Assembly (NCBI GenBank): GCA_959604825.1
Contig: CAUHCN010000036.1
Location: 1 to 21,072, forward strand
Direction: 5' to 3'
Length of the DNA stretch: 21,072 nt
Source: an uncultured Collinsella sp.
GTDB taxonomy: Bacteria > Actinomycetota > Coriobacteriia > Coriobacteriales > Coriobacteriaceae
Part shown: positions 13,641-20,169 of the stretch, piece after piece
Layout of the letters: every line of letters begins with the position of its first letter
How positions within the stretch are numbered: the stretch's first letter is position 1
Program-made: the position numbers and the translations under genes
Notes under the pieces: model-generated
The model's input: the letters and a program-made list of their open reading frames with translations, nothing else
What the model was told of the DNA's origin: nothing
The model's database searches: none

Positions 13641-15416
13641 TTACTTCGACAGCTGCTCGCTCACAAAGGCGAGAGACTTGTCGCCGTTCTGGGAGAGCTC
13701 GATGTACTGCTTACCACGGCAGGCGACGCACTTGTTGCCCACACGCTCGCAGTCCTTCTGCAGGTCGGCCAGGTAGCTGGCAGCCTGCGGAGCCAGGACG
13801 ACCAGGTCAAAGTCGGGAAGCATGTCCACGTGGTTGCCATAGGCGTCGGCAGCGGTCTCAAGATCGATGCCGCGCTCCTTGGCGGCCTTGGCCAGCGCGT
13901 TGGCGAGCAGGCCCGAAGTGCCGCCGCCCTGGCAGAGCACGAGTACGCGCTTGCCGTTGAGGTCGCTGGCGGTCGTTGTCTCGGCAGCGGGTGCTGCGGA
14001 AGCGGCGGGGGAGTCGGCCTTCACGGCCTCGGCAGCAGCGCCGGCGGCAACGCTCTTGGCGTCAGCCTTGCCCTGGAAGGCATCGTTGAGCTTGGCGGCC
14101 TTCTCGGCGTTCTTGGCGGCGAGCTCCTCCTGGGAGATCTCGGCCTCCTCGGCGCACTTCTGGGCGTCATAGGCACGGAAGAACGGGTAGTACAGGGCAA
14201 AGTCGACGACTAGGATGATGGCGAGCATCACAAAGGCGAGCGGCTGGAAGCCCAGGCCCATGATGGTGCCGATGGGGCCGGGGACGGTCCAGGGCAGGGT
14301 GTACATAAAGCCGTTCATGCCCAAGAAGTCGATAAAGACCTTGAGGATCCAGATGTTGGCGATCGGGGCAAAGACAAACGGGACAAAGAAGACGGGATTG
14401 AGCACGATAGGTGCGGCGAACAGCAGCGGCTCGTTGACGGCAAAGCACACGGGGACGATGGCGGCCTTACCGACGGCGCGCATCTCCTGGGACTTGGCCA
14501 GGAAGCAGAACATAAAGACCAGGACGAGCGTGGCGCCGGTACCGCCCATGCAGACGACGAAGTACTGGGCACCCTGGGTCAGGACAGCGGAAGCGTGCTG
14601 GCCAGCTTGGAACGCAGCCAGGTTGTCGGTCATGTTGGCAACGAGGGCGGCGGCGATGGCAGGCTCGACGATCGAGGGGCCGTGGACGCCGACGAACCAG
14701 AAGAGGCTCATGGCACCGTAGATCACAGCGAGACCGATATAGCCGTCGGCAGCGGTGAACAGGGGCTGGAACACCTGGATGACGCCCTGGGCAAAGCAGA
14801 AGCCAAAGGCAGCGCGGAAGACGATGTCAAAGACCCAAAAGACGGTGATGCAGACGGAGAAGGGGATGATGTCCTTAAAGGTCTGCGAGATGTTGGGCGG
14901 AACCTGCTCGGGCATCTTGACGGTGATGTTGCGCTTGATAAAGAACTTGTAGATGATGCCGGTCACAAACGCAGCGATGAAGGCAGTCAGCAGGCCCTTG
15001 GAACCAAGATAGGTGGTGTTGAAGCCGCTGGCGGCGTCTGTGGCGATGGTGTCGCTCGAAAGGAGCAAGAAGCCGATGATGGCCGCGCACATGCACGAGA
15101 TGAAGTTGATCTGGTTGTTCTTGGGCAGGTCGCGGTTCTGGGCGTCGGCGAAGTGCTTGGCCGTGGTGGCGGCACAGGCGATAGCCAGGATGCCCATGGA
15201 GTAGTTGTAGCACTTCCACAGGGCGTTGTTGATGTCATCGGGCCAGTAGAAACCCCAGATGTTGGGGACCGAGGCTACCAGGCAGAAGATGGACGAGAAG
15301 ATGATGATGGGGATGACGGAGATAAAGCCGTCGCGGATCGCCTTGAGGTACTTGTTGCGGGCGATCGCGTTGAAAAAGGGCTGGCCCTTTTCGATGATGG
15401 CGATGAGTTGCTCCAT
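13641..15416 (-). CDS. lacE: PTS lactose-specific EIICB (module 3, most canonical LacE)
   Basis: Membrane permease that imports and phosphorylates lactose. Of 591 residues, about 1-430 form the EIIC domain and about 488-591 the EIIB domain, with active-site C495 in VLVLCQGGGTSGLL. Its EIIC has blocks I recall from Firmicute LacE: AIRDGFISVIPIIIFSSIF, NQINFIS, MPEQVPPNISQTFKDI, FVGVHGPSIVEPAI and a GQH segment. The other two copies have replaced several of these. Lactose is therefore the best guess for this copy. The ATG at 15416 has TAGGAG six bases upstream. EIIB carries three additional cysteines, C556, C563 and C566, that the paralogues lack. It is first in the operon, divergent from lacI3 and closest of the three to lacF. 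Confidence 0.93.
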   Translation of the reverse strand: MEQLIAIIEKGQPFFNAIARNKYLKAIRDGFISVIPIIIFSSIFCLVASVPNIWGFYWPDDINNALWKCYNYSMGILAIACAATTAKHFADAQNRDLPKNNQINFISCMCAAIIGFLLLSSDTIATDAASGFNTTYLGSKGLLTAFIAAFVTGIIYKFFIKRNITVKMPEQVPPNISQTFKDIIPFSVCITVFWVFDIVFRAAFGFCFAQGVIQVFQPLFTAADGYIGLAVIYGAMSLFWFVGVHGPSIVEPAIAAALVANMTDNLAAFQAGQHASAVLTQGAQYFVVCMGGTGATLVLVFMFCFLAKSQEMRAVGKAAIVPVCFAVNEPLLFAAPIVLNPVFFVPFVFAPIANIWILKVFIDFLGMNGFMYTLPWTVPGPIGTIMGLGFQPLAFVMLAIILVVDFALYYPFFRAYDAQKCAEEAEISQEELAAKNAEKAAKLNDAFQGKADAKSVAAGAAAEAVKADSPAASAAPAAETTTASDLNGKRVLVLCQGGGTSGLLANALAKAAKERGIDLETAADAYGNHVDMLPDFDLVVLAPQAASYLADLQKDCERVGNKCVACRGKQYIELSQNGDKSLAFVSEQLSK

Positions 15417-15478
15417 GCAATGCTCCTAAGAGTCGGTGGGTTAGCAACGATGGTAGCTTTTGACGTTCGGTTGCCAAA

Positions 15479-15494
15479 ATGTTGACGTTGCCAT
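15479..15494. promoter_or_regulatory. LacI3 operator in the lacE3 promoter region
   Basis: ATGTTGACGTTGCCAT, flanked by AAA and TTT, reads as ATGGCAACGTCAACAT on the minus strand. It lies between a candidate lacE3 -35 TTGTGC and -10 AACATT (17 apart, minus strand). It matches 15599-15614 and 15744-15759. Confidence 0.68.
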
Positions 15495-15598
15495 TTTGCG
15501 GCACAAAAAAAGACGCGAACCGGTGGCCCTTGTGCCTGTGGACCGTCGATTCCTTGCGCGTAAACGTTTGAGCCGCCCGGTGGCTCTGTGTTTGCACA

Positions 15599-15614
15599 AT
15601 GGCAACGTTAACAT
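15599..15614. promoter_or_regulatory. Second LacI3 operator
   Basis: ATGGCAACGTTAACAT, a C|G-centred site 120 bp from the lacE3-proximal operator. Between the two lie about 100 bases with imperfect direct repeats (CCGGTGGCCCTTGTG and CCGGTGGCTCTGTG) and a GGCACAA/TTGTGCC inverted pair, with no gene. Confidence 0.65.
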
Positions 15615-15645
15615 TTGGGCGACAAAAGCCGCTCGGGGAAGCAGA

Positions 15646-15662
15646 ATTGTCGGTGAACGGTA
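15646..15662 (+). promoter_or_regulatory. Shared CGGTGAACGGT element upstream of lacI3
   Basis: ATTGTCGGTGAACGGTA corresponds to the elements at 5836 and 10701. It lies about 10 bases further from its -10 than in lacI2, which is one helical turn. Confidence 0.45.
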
Positions 15663-15701
15663 GGTTTTGGGTGGTAAGCGTATCGTTGGGGAGGCGTTGG
15701 A

Positions 15702-15759
15702 TATACTTAAAGGTGTTCAAAATGACTGCGCAGGATGTCTTCAATGGCATCGTTGACAT
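15702..15759 (+). promoter_or_regulatory. lacI3 -10 region and downstream LacI3 operator
   Basis: TATACT (15702-15707) is a good -10; no convincing -35 is present. ATGGCATCGTTGACAT (15744-15759) is a third LacI3 site in the leader, just before the ribosome site, mirroring the downstream operator of lacI2. Confidence 0.6.
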
Positions 15760-15773
15760 AGAAAGATCGACCT

Positions 15774-16778
15774 ATGGCCGCTGTTAAAAAATCGGTTTCC
15801 GTTAAGGACGTGGCGCGTCTCGCGGGCGTCTCGGAGCAGACAGTCTCGCGTACGGTGCACGATTCGCCCAGCGTGCGCCTCGAGACCAAGGAGCGCGTGC
15901 GCGCCGCCATGCGCGAGCTGGGGTATCGCCCCAATTTTGCCGGTCGATCGCTGCGCCGCGGCAAGTTTAAGACCGTCGGCGTCGCCATGTTCAACATTAC
16001 CGGCACCGGCAACCTCGACCGTATGGAGGGCTTTGCCGCCGCGGCCGACAAACATGGCTATGCCATCACCCTCACTAAAGTAGACGGGCATCCGTATACC
16101 CTCGAGAGCGCATCGTCGCGCATGAGCGCGCTGCCGGTGGATGGCATGGTTGTGATCATGAATCGCATGCCGGCGGACTTTGGCACCTTCGAGCCGCTGC
16201 CCGGTATGCAGACGGTGCTCGTTACCATGCTGGAGCACCCGCTCTGTTCAACAGTCGATAACGACCAGTTCGATTGCTCGCGCCAGGTGGTCGAGTACCT
16301 GCTGGAGCAGGGGCACAAGACCGTGCACTTTATCTCGTGCCCCGAGCGCTCGCTTTCGGGCATGCGTCGCGAGGAGGGCTGGCGCGAGACATTGCGCGCG
16401 CATGGTATTGAGCCGCCGCGACTCGTCCGTGGCGATTGGACGGCACAGAGCGGATATGCCGCCGGCCAGGTGCTTGCGGACGATTCGAACTGCACAGCCA
16501 TTTATGCTTCCAACGATGCCATGGCCTACGGCTGCATTCGCGGGCTCGAGTCGCGCGGGAAGCACGTGCCCCAGGACGTAAGCGTGGTGGGTGTTGACGA
16601 TAGTTTGGGCGATATCGTGCCCGATCGTCGCCTGACTACGGTGCGCTTTGACAACAAGCGCGTCGGCATGTGGGCGGTCGACAAGATTGCCGGCGCCGAG
16701 GGCGCTGCACCCGGTGTGGAGCACATGCTGTTTCCGGGTGTGCTCGTCGAGGGCGATACGGTGCGCGATATACGCTAG
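15774..16778 (+). CDS. LacI-family transcriptional regulator of module 3
   Basis: Predicted local repressor of the divergent lacE3-lacG3 operon. It has 334 residues: HTH VSVKDVARLAGVSEQTVSRT (residues 8-27, specificity pair E21-Q22), hinge (about 45-60), then a PBP-like effector domain with PVDGMVVIMNRMP, YASNDAMAYG and VPQDVSVVGVDD, ending in LVEGDTVRDIR. The ATG at 15774 follows a weak AGAAAGA; no better start exists because the HTH follows at once. Three sites of one operator variant lie at 15479, 15599 and 15744. Unlike lacI1 and lacI2, it is followed on the same strand by lacF, without the palindromic repeat and without a clear terminator, so some read-through into lacF is possible. Confidence 0.89.
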   Translation: MAAVKKSVSVKDVARLAGVSEQTVSRTVHDSPSVRLETKERVRAAMRELGYRPNFAGRSLRRGKFKTVGVAMFNITGTGNLDRMEGFAAAADKHGYAITLTKVDGHPYTLESASSRMSALPVDGMVVIMNRMPADFGTFEPLPGMQTVLVTMLEHPLCSTVDNDQFDCSRQVVEYLLEQGHKTVHFISCPERSLSGMRREEGWRETLRAHGIEPPRLVRGDWTAQSGYAAGQVLADDSNCTAIYASNDAMAYGCIRGLESRGKHVPQDVSVVGVDDSLGDIVPDRRLTTVRFDNKRVGMWAVDKIAGAEGAAPGVEHMLFPGVLVEGDTVRDIR

Positions 16779-16837
16779 GGTGCGGACCTGTTTGGGTTGC
16801 CGCTAATTGTGTTTGAGAATGTTCAGATTGGTTTAAA

Positions 16838-16910
16838 AACCGTTCACGGGTGAAAAGCAACCGTTCATAGCTCGAAATTACGTTTTGCGCTGTTCTTTTT
16901 TGTTTGAATG
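16838..16910 (+). promoter_or_regulatory. lacF upstream control region
   Basis: AACCGTTCACGG (16838-16849) and AACCGTTCATAG (16859-16870), 21 bp apart, are reverse-oriented relatives of the CGGTRAACGGT element. TGTTCTTTTTTGTTTGAATG (16891-16910) matches the LacR-type site of lacR at 15 of 20 bases. The core promoter is unclear (TTGCGC at 16885 is a possible -35). Confidence 0.55.
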
Positions 16911-16992
16911 TTAATGTTCCTGCCATACACAGCGCAGCGCGTATGCCCGGACGCGATGCTCTCCGTTGGTTCATATGTGAAAGGAACGCAAT

Positions 16993-17331
16993 ATGGCAAC
17001 CAAAGAAGAAATCTCGATGGTTGGATTTGAGATTGTCGCATACGCGGGCGACGCCCAGACCGATCTGCTTGCAGCGCTCGATGCTGCTCGCGAGGGTGAT
17101 TTTGAGAAGGCCGAGCAGCTGCACAAGGATGCCAGCGATGCACTTATCGGCGCCCACGACACGCAGACCAAGCTGCTTTCGCAGGAGGCCGGCGGCGGCG
17201 AGATGGAGATGACCTTCATCATGGCTCACGCTCAGGACACTCTCATGACCACCATGATCCTGGAGAAGCAGACCCGCTTTACCATCGATGCCTATAAGCG
17301 CATCGCCGCACTCGAGGCTAAGCTCGCCTAA
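16993..17331 (+). CDS. lacF: PTS lactose-specific EIIA component
   Basis: Soluble PTS protein passing phosphate from HPr to the EIIB cysteine of LacE. The 112 residues match LacF length and layout: GFEIVAYAGDAQ near the N-terminus, GDFEKAEQL, and MAHAQDTLMTT. H79 in that last motif is the phosphorylated histidine and D82 the metal-binding Asp of this trimeric helical family. AAAGGA lies seven bases before the ATG. It has its own upstream region and its own terminator, so it is a single-gene unit. It is the only EIIA in the window and is not inside any lacE operon, so it probably serves all three LacE permeases. The LacR-type site upstream suggests control with lacA-lacB-lacC. Confidence 0.95.
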   Translation: MATKEEISMVGFEIVAYAGDAQTDLLAALDAAREGDFEKAEQLHKDASDALIGAHDTQTKLLSQEAGGGEMEMTFIMAHAQDTLMTTMILEKQTRFTIDAYKRIAALEAKLA

Positions 17332-17357
17332 CGAGCTCTCACAACCAAGTCCCCTTC

Positions 17358-17392
17358 CAAAAACCCTGCCGCTACCCACGGCAGGGCTTTTT
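17358..17392 (+). terminator. Rho-independent terminator of lacF
   Basis: CCCTGCCG (17364-17371) pairs with CGGCAGGG (17379-17386) and is followed by CTTTTT. An upstream AAAAA could make it work in both directions. Confidence 0.92.
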
Positions 17393-17408
17393 CTGTCCTC
17401 CTCCAAGT

Positions 17409-17470
17409 TGCGGTGAAATAGGGACTGAATAGGGGCCAGCGGGCGCAAAACAATCCCTATTCCACCGCAG
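17409..17470. repeat. Imperfect inverted repeat downstream of lacF
   Basis: TGCGGTGAAATAGGGACTG (17409-17427) and the complement of 17452-17470 match at 17 of 19 bases around 24 bases. There is no T-tract. It is unrelated in sequence to the 67-bp repeats. Confidence 0.65.
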
Positions 17471-17486
17471 CTCATCCCGAAATAGT

Positions 17487-17524
17487 CATTGGGGACGTTC
17501 TTAAACGACTAGGCATTGGGGACA
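17487..17524. repeat. Direct repeat of CATTGGGGAC, REP-like
   Basis: CATTGGGGAC occurs twice 26 bp apart, with GACGTTCTTAAACGAC between them. Such GGGGACA strings are typical of REP sequences mobilised by RAYT transposases; no transposase is present here. The intergenic stretch 17393-17616 otherwise holds only a promoter. Confidence 0.45.
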
Positions 17525-17572
17525 GTCTTGGTGCGCTCCGTTCGTCCTCCCGTTCGATTTTTGCTCGGTGGG

Positions 17573-17578
17573 TATACT
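17573..17578 (+). promoter_or_regulatory. Candidate -10 of the membrane-protein gene
   Basis: TATACT 39 bases before the start codon. No good -35 at standard spacing is seen. Confidence 0.4.
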
Positions 17579-17616
17579 TCCTTTCGCATTAAACGCCGGA
17601 CTGAGGAGGTATCCAA

Positions 17617-18648
17617 ATGCCGGATAACGGGTCAATACAAAAAAGAGGCGCGCACGAGATGGCTCATGGGCGTCCTGTCCAGATAACCGAGCACACGACG
17701 GTAACCGAGCTGCAGCCCAGTCTGTCCGATGTCGTGTGCGCAAACAAAAAGCTGCAGATTGGCTTTATCGTTGCGCTCGTGGTGCTGGCGCTGCTGTCGG
17801 GCTTTGTGGCTCGTCCGCATTTCGCCGATACCAAAACTTGGGACTCCACCATCGAGGTCATCGATCAAAAGAAAGGAAACGTACTGGCGCTCACGACCTC
17901 GTGCGTGGCGCTGTCTGCGGGCATTACCGCGCTGCCGGGTGATACGGGAACGCCGGTTGCCGAGCAGCTCGCGCAGCTTTCAGGCAACCTTGGTATCGTG
18001 CTTGCCGTGCTATACCTAGAGAAATATTTGCTCACGATTTTGTGGTCGGTTGGCCTGGGCATCTTAATCCCGTTTGCGTTGGCGCTCTTTGCGGTGTCGC
18101 TCGGCATTCACGGGCGCTGGAGCACGAGCGCTGTCCTGCGCCGTGTGGCGACGCGCGTGCTGGTGGTTGCCGTGATCGGCATGGCGCTCGTGCCCGCGAG
18201 CGTATGGGTGTCGCAGAAGGTCGATGAAACGTATCGCGTAAGTATTGAGCAAGCTGAGCAAAAGGCTGCGGACGCTGCGGACGCGGCCGACACCACGGAC
18301 AAGTCAGCCGAGACCAGCTCAAAATCGAACAAGAAAAAATCCGAGGCCAAGGAGTCCAAAAACGTGCTCGAGCAGTTGACTGACGGGGCCTCGAGCCTTG
18401 TTACGTCGGTGACCAGCGGTGCCAAGCAGATGACCGATGAGATCGTGCATCAGGTGACCGATCTGATCGAAGGCGTCATCGTGATGATCGTGACCTCGTG
18501 TGTGATTCCTCTACTGGTGCTCGTGGCGTTCCTATGGCTAGGACACGTGCTGCTGGGGATCGATATCTCCGGTCCCGCGAACTATCTGACGGGTCGTTTC
18601 TTGAGCGCTCCGTCCAGACATGCCAAGAAGAGCGGGCAGTCTGAGTAG
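17617..18648 (+). CDS. Unrecognised multi-pass membrane protein
   Basis: I do not recognise this family. The 343-residue product has a soluble N-terminus of about 45 residues and a clear membrane helix at about 47-66. A hydrophobic block at about 123-165 probably holds two helices, a further helix lies at about 178-198, and a last strong one at about 285-314. Between the last two lies a roughly 85-residue hydrophilic section rich in Ala, Asp, Ser and Lys (about 200-250), followed by a possibly amphipathic stretch (about 250-285). The C-terminus is basic. The start is secure: TGAGGAGG seven bases before the ATG. It has its own candidate promoter and terminators on both sides, so it is not co-transcribed with lacF or lacA. 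Its presence inside a lac cluster may be accidental. No catalytic or transporter motif was seen. Confidence 0.85.
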   Translation: MPDNGSIQKRGAHEMAHGRPVQITEHTTVTELQPSLSDVVCANKKLQIGFIVALVVLALLSGFVARPHFADTKTWDSTIEVIDQKKGNVLALTTSCVALSAGITALPGDTGTPVAEQLAQLSGNLGIVLAVLYLEKYLLTILWSVGLGILIPFALALFAVSLGIHGRWSTSAVLRRVATRVLVVAVIGMALVPASVWVSQKVDETYRVSIEQAEQKAADAADAADTTDKSAETSSKSNKKKSEAKESKNVLEQLTDGASSLVTSVTSGAKQMTDEIVHQVTDLIEGVIVMIVTSCVIPLLVLVAFLWLGHVLLGIDISGPANYLTGRFLSAPSRHAKKSGQSE

Positions 18649-18682
18649 GCGGCAAAGCGATCTTTGGAAGATCAACCGTAAG

Positions 18683-18721
18683 AAGGGCGGCCGAGACACG
18701 TTCTCGGTCGCCCTTTTGTTT
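18683..18721 (+). terminator. Rho-independent terminator of the membrane-protein gene
   Basis: A 12-bp stem GGGCGGCCGAGA (18685-18696) pairs with 18702-18713 with one G-U pair; extra A-T pairs and TTTTGTTT follow. Confidence 0.92.
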
Positions 18722-18773
18722 GTTGAACACGTGGGCGCTACGTCCGCGCCGGGCTCAAACGGTCAGCAATCAT

Positions 18774-18861
18774 CCGTGAATGGTGTTTGTTCAAAAAAGA
18801 ACAAAGATAAACAAATTATTGTTGCAGTCGGTGTTCGAATGTGTTCAAATAAACACGAACA
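18774..18861 (+). promoter_or_regulatory. lacA promoter and LacR-type operators
   Basis: The 307-bp gap before lacA holds CCGTGAATGGT (18774-18784, shared element), TTTGTTC-N6-GAACAAA (18786-18805), a -35/-10 pair TTGCAG (18822-18827) and TCAAAT (18845-18850) with 17 bases between, and TGTTCAAATAAACACGAACA (18842-18861) over the -10 and start. TGTTCGAATG directly precedes the last site as a 10-bp-phased direct repeat. This is a strong candidate for repression by the DeoR-type LacR. Confidence 0.6.
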
Positions 18862-18955
18862 GTGAAGAACCGCACATTCAGATGCCCGGACCTGAACGCG
18901 ATTCAACACTTCCAAACAGAAACTACGCACCTGCGTATCTCTCAAGGAGGATGTC

Positions 18956-19384
18956 ATGAGGGTTGTAATCGCTTCCGATGCCGACGGTATGTCGATGAAG
19001 GAGTCCATCAAGGAGATGCTCATCGCCGACGGTCACGAGGTCGTCGACTATTCCGAGACCCCTGCCGCGGACTTTGTCGATTCCGCGACCGCCGTTGCCA
19101 AGGACCTGCTGGAGCACAAGGATTCCCAGGGCTTTGCATTCGATAAGTACGGCGTCGGCTCCTATATGGCCGCCGTCAAGATCAAGGGCATGGTCGTCGC
19201 CAACATTTCCGACGAGCGTTCCGCTTACATGACCCGCGAGCACAACGGCTCGCGCATGGTCACCATGGGCCCGGGCGTTGTGGGCACCGAGGTCGCCAAG
19301 AAGATCGCCCGCGAGTTCCTGCGTGCCCAGTACGCCGGCGGCCGTCACCAGATCCGTGTCGACATGCTCAACAAGATGGCCTAA
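18956..19384 (+). CDS. lacA: Galactose-6-phosphate isomerase subunit LacA
   Basis: With LacB it converts D-galactose-6-phosphate to D-tagatose-6-phosphate in the cytoplasm. The 142 residues match LacA in length and sequence: FVDSATAVAKDLLEH, GVGSYMAAVKIKGM, SDERSAYMTREHN and the C-terminal GGRHQIRVDMLNKM. Like other LacA proteins of the RpiB/LacAB fold, it has DKYGVGS where LacB has the catalytic CGTGIG, so it needs LacB for activity. A near-perfect ribosome site, AAGGAGG, lies five bases before the ATG. It is the first gene of the lacA-lacB-lacC operon, 63 bases before lacB. Confidence 0.96.
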   Translation: MRVVIASDADGMSMKESIKEMLIADGHEVVDYSETPAADFVDSATAVAKDLLEHKDSQGFAFDKYGVGSYMAAVKIKGMVVANISDERSAYMTREHNGSRMVTMGPGVVGTEVAKKIAREFLRAQYAGGRHQIRVDMLNKMA

Positions 19385-19447
19385 CGAGAGCCACCGAGAA
19401 CTCGAACTTCTACCTCAACTTGTGAATTCAGACGAAAGGACGTTCTG

Positions 19448-19972
19448 ATGAAGAAGACCATCGCAATCGGTTGCGACCATATCGTTACGGACGAGAAGAT
19501 CTATCTGGCCGACCGCCTGGAGCAGGCTGGCTACAAGGTGCTCGACTGCGGCACCTACAGCCACACCCGTACGCACTATCCCATCTATGGCAAGGCCGTG
19601 GGCGAGGCTGTTGCCAGCGGCAAGGCCGACTTTGGCGTGGCCCTGTGCGGCACCGGCATCGGCATCACCAACGCCGTCAACAAGGTTCCCGGCGCCCGCT
19701 GCGCCCTGGTCCGCGACATGACCTCTGCCCTGTATGCCCGTCGCGAGCTCAACGCCAACATCGTGGGCTTTGGTGGCAAGATCACCGGCGAGTTCCTGAT
19801 GGCCGATATCATGCTTGCCTTCCTGGAGGAGCCCTACGACAAGACTCCCGAGCACGACGCCCTGATCGCCAAGATCGACGCCTGCAATAAGGCCGACGCT
19901 GAGGCTCAGGCTGACCCGCACTTCTTTGACGAGTTCCTCGAGAAGTGGGACCGCGGCGAGTACCACGACTAA
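19448..19972 (+). CDS. lacB: Galactose-6-phosphate isomerase subunit LacB
   Basis: Catalytic partner of LacA in the galactose-6-phosphate to tagatose-6-phosphate step. The 174 residues match the LacB family: GCDHIVTDEK with D10-H11, RTHYPIYGK, active-site C67 in CGTGIGITNAVNKVPG, LVRDMTSALYARRELNAN, and a C-terminus EFLEKWDRGEYHD like that of streptococcal LacB. AAAGGA lies seven bases before the ATG. It is the second gene of the operon and is separated from lacC by 197 bases containing a hairpin. Confidence 0.97.
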   Translation: MKKTIAIGCDHIVTDEKIYLADRLEQAGYKVLDCGTYSHTRTHYPIYGKAVGEAVASGKADFGVALCGTGIGITNAVNKVPGARCALVRDMTSALYARRELNANIVGFGGKITGEFLMADIMLAFLEEPYDKTPEHDALIAKIDACNKADAEAQADPHFFDEFLEKWDRGEYHD

Positions 19973-19977
19973 GGGGT

Positions 19978-20001
19978 TCCGGCGTTCTACCGAACGCCGG
20001 A
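19978..20001 (+). other. Intercistronic hairpin after lacB
   Basis: TCCGGCGTTC and GAACGCCGGA form a perfect 10-bp stem with a TACC tetraloop five bases after the lacB stop. No T-tract follows, so it is probably a 3'-stabilising or attenuating element. The remaining 168 bases before lacC hold no gene and no convincing promoter. Confidence 0.6.
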
Positions 20002-20169
20002 CCGGCCGACGCTGCGAAGCCATCTGGCGGGCGAGCTGCTCTGATAAAACTTTTGCTTGCTGAGCTTGTGTGCTTCGTTTTGGCGGTACCTGGCATTCTG
20101 CAGCTTTTTAATTGACGGCTCGCGTTTCTGTGATGGGGCGCGGGCCGGTTTTCTAAACAGGAGTCCAAC

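Noticed and set aside
15498..15598. A small gene between lacE3 and lacI3
   Set aside because: The open frames there have no ribosome site, and the stretch lies between two LacI3 operators, consistent with a control region.
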